The notes beneath the pieces are model-generated. The model did no database searches and had not been told where the DNA came from. It saw only the letters and a program-made list of their open reading frames with translations. This document shows, piece after piece, positions 6,298-7,566 of a stretch of 7,566 bases of DNA; the stretch's first letter is position 1; each line of letters begins with the position of its first letter. Where the stretch lies: assembly GCA_904501935.1 (NCBI GenBank), contig CAJGDA010000075.1, positions 1-7,566 of the forward strand, in the 5' to 3' direction. This DNA is from an uncultured Methanobrevibacter sp. Lineage in GTDB: Archaea > Methanobacteriota > Methanobacteria > Methanobacteriales > Methanobacteriaceae. The position numbers and the translations under genes are program-made.

Positions 6298-6501
6298 TTA
6301 ATCATCTTTATCAAAGATAAAAATATCTTCAATTGCATCTTTACCCAAGATATTAGTTATATGATAGGCTAATAATAAGGAAGGGTTATATCGAGCGTTT
6401 TCTAAAGCATTTATTGTTTGACGAGTCACACCAACTAAATCGGCAAGTTGCTGTTGAGTTAAGCCTTTTTCTTGGCGGAACTGTCTTATTTTAGTTTCCA
6501 T
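6298..6501 (-). CDS. Small Xre/Cro-type helix-turn-helix transcriptional regulator
   Basis: DNA-binding protein of 67 residues consisting of little more than one helix-turn-helix domain. After IRQFRQEKGL come helix two TQQQLADL (15-22) and recognition helix TRQTINALE (26-34), then the family-typical ENARYNPSLLLA (34-45). It ends with IEDIFIFDKDD, the acidic tail seen in this compact group, which includes many regulators encoded beside membrane proteins. No ligand or dimerisation domain is present, so it probably acts as a simple dimeric repressor. The ATG at 6501 is well supported by AGGTGA five bases upstream (6506-6511). An inverted repeat overlaps the 5' leader, suggesting autoregulation. 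It faces away from purB and reads toward the CPBP gene, which is its likely target. Confidence 0.92.
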   Translation of the reverse strand: METKIRQFRQEKGLTQQQLADLVGVTRQTINALENARYNPSLLLAYHITNILGKDAIEDIFIFDKDD

Positions 6502-6509
6502 TAATTCAC

Positions 6510-6528
6510 CTATAATTTATAATTATAG
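6510..6528. promoter_or_regulatory. 19-base inverted repeat upstream of the regulator gene, candidate autoregulatory operator
   Basis: CTATAATT and AATTATAG are perfect inverted arms separated by TAT. The repeat abuts and overlaps the ribosome site of the regulator gene and lies just downstream of its likely transcription start, a position where a bound protein would block elongation or initiation. The AT-richness of the region lowers its weight. Inference only. Confidence 0.45.
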
Positions 6529-6552
6529 TTATATTTTATTTTTTGTATGAAC

Positions 6553-6567
6553 TAATATAAATCTTTC
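6553..6567 (-). promoter_or_regulatory. Candidate promoter (BRE plus TATA box) of the regulator gene
   Basis: On the minus strand GAAAGA (6562-6567) followed by TTTATATTA (6553-6561) resembles the archaeal BRE/TATA pair. The expected start of transcription, about 25 bases downstream near 6532, leaves a leader of about 30 bases that includes the inverted repeat and the ribosome site. Confidence 0.5.
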
Positions 6568-6575
6568 TAAAATCC

Positions 6576-6583
6576 TTAAATAT
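6576..6583 (+). promoter_or_regulatory. Candidate TATA box of purB
   Basis: TTAAATAT, preceded by AAAATCC, lies about 70 bases before the purB start, which predicts transcription from near 6606. It stands back to back with the divergent regulator TATA candidate. AATATTATAA at 6601-6610 is an alternative. A 10-base palindrome, TTGTTAACAA (6611-6620), lies just downstream. The rest of the 145-base intergenic region shows no further structure that I can support. Confidence 0.35.
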
Positions 6584-6630
6584 TAATAATTTAAAAGAGA
6601 AATATTATAATTGTTAACAAATTTATTAAA

Positions 6631-6636
6631 GGTGAG
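6631..6636 (+). promoter_or_regulatory. Ribosome binding site of purB
   Basis: GGTGAG, preceded by AAA, complements the archaeal 16S rRNA 3' end. It lies 10 bases before the ATG, somewhat farther than usual. The in-frame GTG inside it runs into TGA two codons later, so the ATG at 6647 is the only sensible start. Confidence 0.7.
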
Positions 6637-6646
6637 TTGATAAAAA

Positions 6647-7566
6647 ATGGCTATACACCCAATTGAGTTTAGATATGGGACACCCGAAATGAAAAGTATC
6701 TGGGAAGAAGAAAATAAACTACAAAGAATGTTAGATGTTGAGTCTGCATTAGCTCAAGCTGAAGGTAAACTTGGTATTATCCCACAAGAAGTCGCTGACG
6801 AAATTGCAGCAAAAGCGAATACAAAATACGTAAAATTAGAAAGAATGAAAGAAATTGAAGCAGAAACCAATCACGATATCGCGGCTTTATCAAAATCAAT
6901 TACCGAAGTTTGTGAAAATGGTGCAGGAGAATATGTGCACTTCGGAGCAACATCCAACGATATTGTTGACAGTTCAAATTCATTATTGATTAAAGATTCA
7001 ATCATCGTATTAAAAGAAAAACTAGAAAGACTAACTAAAATAATGCTTGATTTGGCAAAAGAACATAAAATGAAAGTATGTATTGGACGTACCCACGGCC
7101 AGCATGCTCTTCCAACCACATACGGAATGAAATTTGGCCTATGGGCTGATGAACTCCACAGACAATATGACAGATTAGAACATGCAGAAGCCAATGTGTG
7201 TATTGGAATGATGGACGGAGCAGTAGGAACTACTGCCGCATTAGGAGAGCAAGGTTGGGAAATCCATAAAACAGTTGCAGAAATCTTAGAACTACCTGCA
7301 GCAACAATAACAAACCAAGTATTGCAAAGAGACAACCACGTTGAATTCATAAGTGTTTTAGCCAATATCGCAAGTACATTAGACAAAATCGCATTAGAAA
7401 TCAGAAGCTTGCAAAGAACCGAAATCATGGAAGTGGGAGAATACTTCGACCCTGAAAAACAAGTGGGAAGCAGCACAATGCCACATAAAATGAATCCTAT
7501 TACTGCAGAAAGGATTTGTGGCGTTGCAAGAATTGTAAAATCATATGTAAATGCTGCATTAGATAA
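6647..7566 (+). CDS. purB: Adenylosuccinate lyase, N-terminal two thirds (runs off the right edge)
   Basis: Homotetrameric cytoplasmic enzyme of purine synthesis that splits fumarate from SAICAR and from adenylosuccinate. The visible 306 residues are part of a family usually about 430-450 long. The start MAIHPIEFRYG is typical of archaeal PurB. Motifs in order are H76 in TNHDI, the substrate-binding TSND (102-105), the general-acid histidine H150 in GRTHGQHALPT, and the fumarate lyase signature GSSTMPHKMNP (274-284), whose flexible loop carries the catalytic serine. HDI at 76 and the GRTHGQ form separate PurB from argininosuccinate lyase and fumarase. The gene is divergent from the regulator and shares its intergenic region, and nothing links it functionally to the trp operon. 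The frame is open to the window end, so the truncation is artificial. Confidence 0.97.
   Translation, partial: MAIHPIEFRYGTPEMKSIWEEENKLQRMLDVESALAQAEGKLGIIPQEVADEIAAKANTKYVKLERMKEIEAETNHDIAALSKSITEVCENGAGEYVHFGATSNDIVDSSNSLLIKDSIIVLKEKLERLTKIMLDLAKEHKMKVCIGRTHGQHALPTTYGMKFGLWADELHRQYDRLEHAEANVCIGMMDGAVGTTAALGEQGWEIHKTVAEILELPAATITNQVLQRDNHVEFISVLANIASTLDKIALEIRSLQRTEIMEVGEYFDPEKQVGSSTMPHKMNPITAERICGVARIVKSYVNAALD

Noticed and set aside
6871..7476. Open frame of 201 codons on the minus strand inside purB
   Set aside because: It is antisense to a firmly identified purB with all catalytic motifs. Its product is rich in S, C, P and I as expected of a reverse-frame shadow, and it has no ribosome site.
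1..7566. tRNA, rRNA, CRISPR array, insertion sequence or prophage features
   Set aside because: Coding is almost continuous. I saw no cloverleaf-like segment, no regularly spaced repeats, no transposase and no terminal inverted repeats.

Overview
The window is AT-rich, densely coded chromosomal DNA that most likely comes from a methanogenic archaeon, and my best guess is Methanobacteriaceae, Methanobrevibacter-like. Four things support an archaeon. The best ribosome sites read GGTGA or GGAGGT. Promoter candidates look like BRE/TATA boxes rather than -35/-10 pairs. The purB product starts with the MAIHPI form I associate with archaeal PurB. TGTACA-type boxes, the operator of the methanogen repressor TrpY, sit before trpE. 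The genus is inference; no rRNA or marker gene is present.

Positions 1-4916 (minus strand) hold a compact tryptophan operon, trpE-trpG-trpD-trpC-trpF-trpB. trpB runs off the left edge, and trpA would be expected next, outside the window. Four of the five junctions overlap by 4 or 8 bases and the fifth has a 5-base gap, so the genes are probably one transcript with translational coupling. Together they encode chorismate to anthranilate (TrpE+TrpG), phosphoribosyl-anthranilate (TrpD), CdRP (TrpF), indole-glycerol phosphate (TrpC) and the final condensation (TrpB with TrpA). All key catalytic residues I could check are present. The 97-base gap before trpE holds a TATA box and GTAC-centred boxes spaced about three helical turns apart.

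Positions 5014-6501 (minus strand) hold a three-gene set of unknown role: a 67-residue Xre/Cro-type helix-turn-helix regulator, a CPBP-family (CAAX protease-like) membrane protein, and a small protein with two membrane segments and a charged helical tail. A perfect 16-base palindrome lies between the regulator and the CPBP gene, and a 19-base inverted repeat lies between the regulator's promoter and its start codon. This is the least understood part of the window.

Positions 6502-6646 are a divergent intergenic region with back-to-back TATA candidates. From 6647 to the right edge runs the plus-strand purB (adenylosuccinate lyase), which is cut by the window end. I see no tRNA, rRNA, CRISPR array, insertion sequence or prophage feature. 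The strongest leads for something undescribed are the regulator-CPBP-small membrane protein cassette with its operators, and the trp operator array with no trpY gene beside it.
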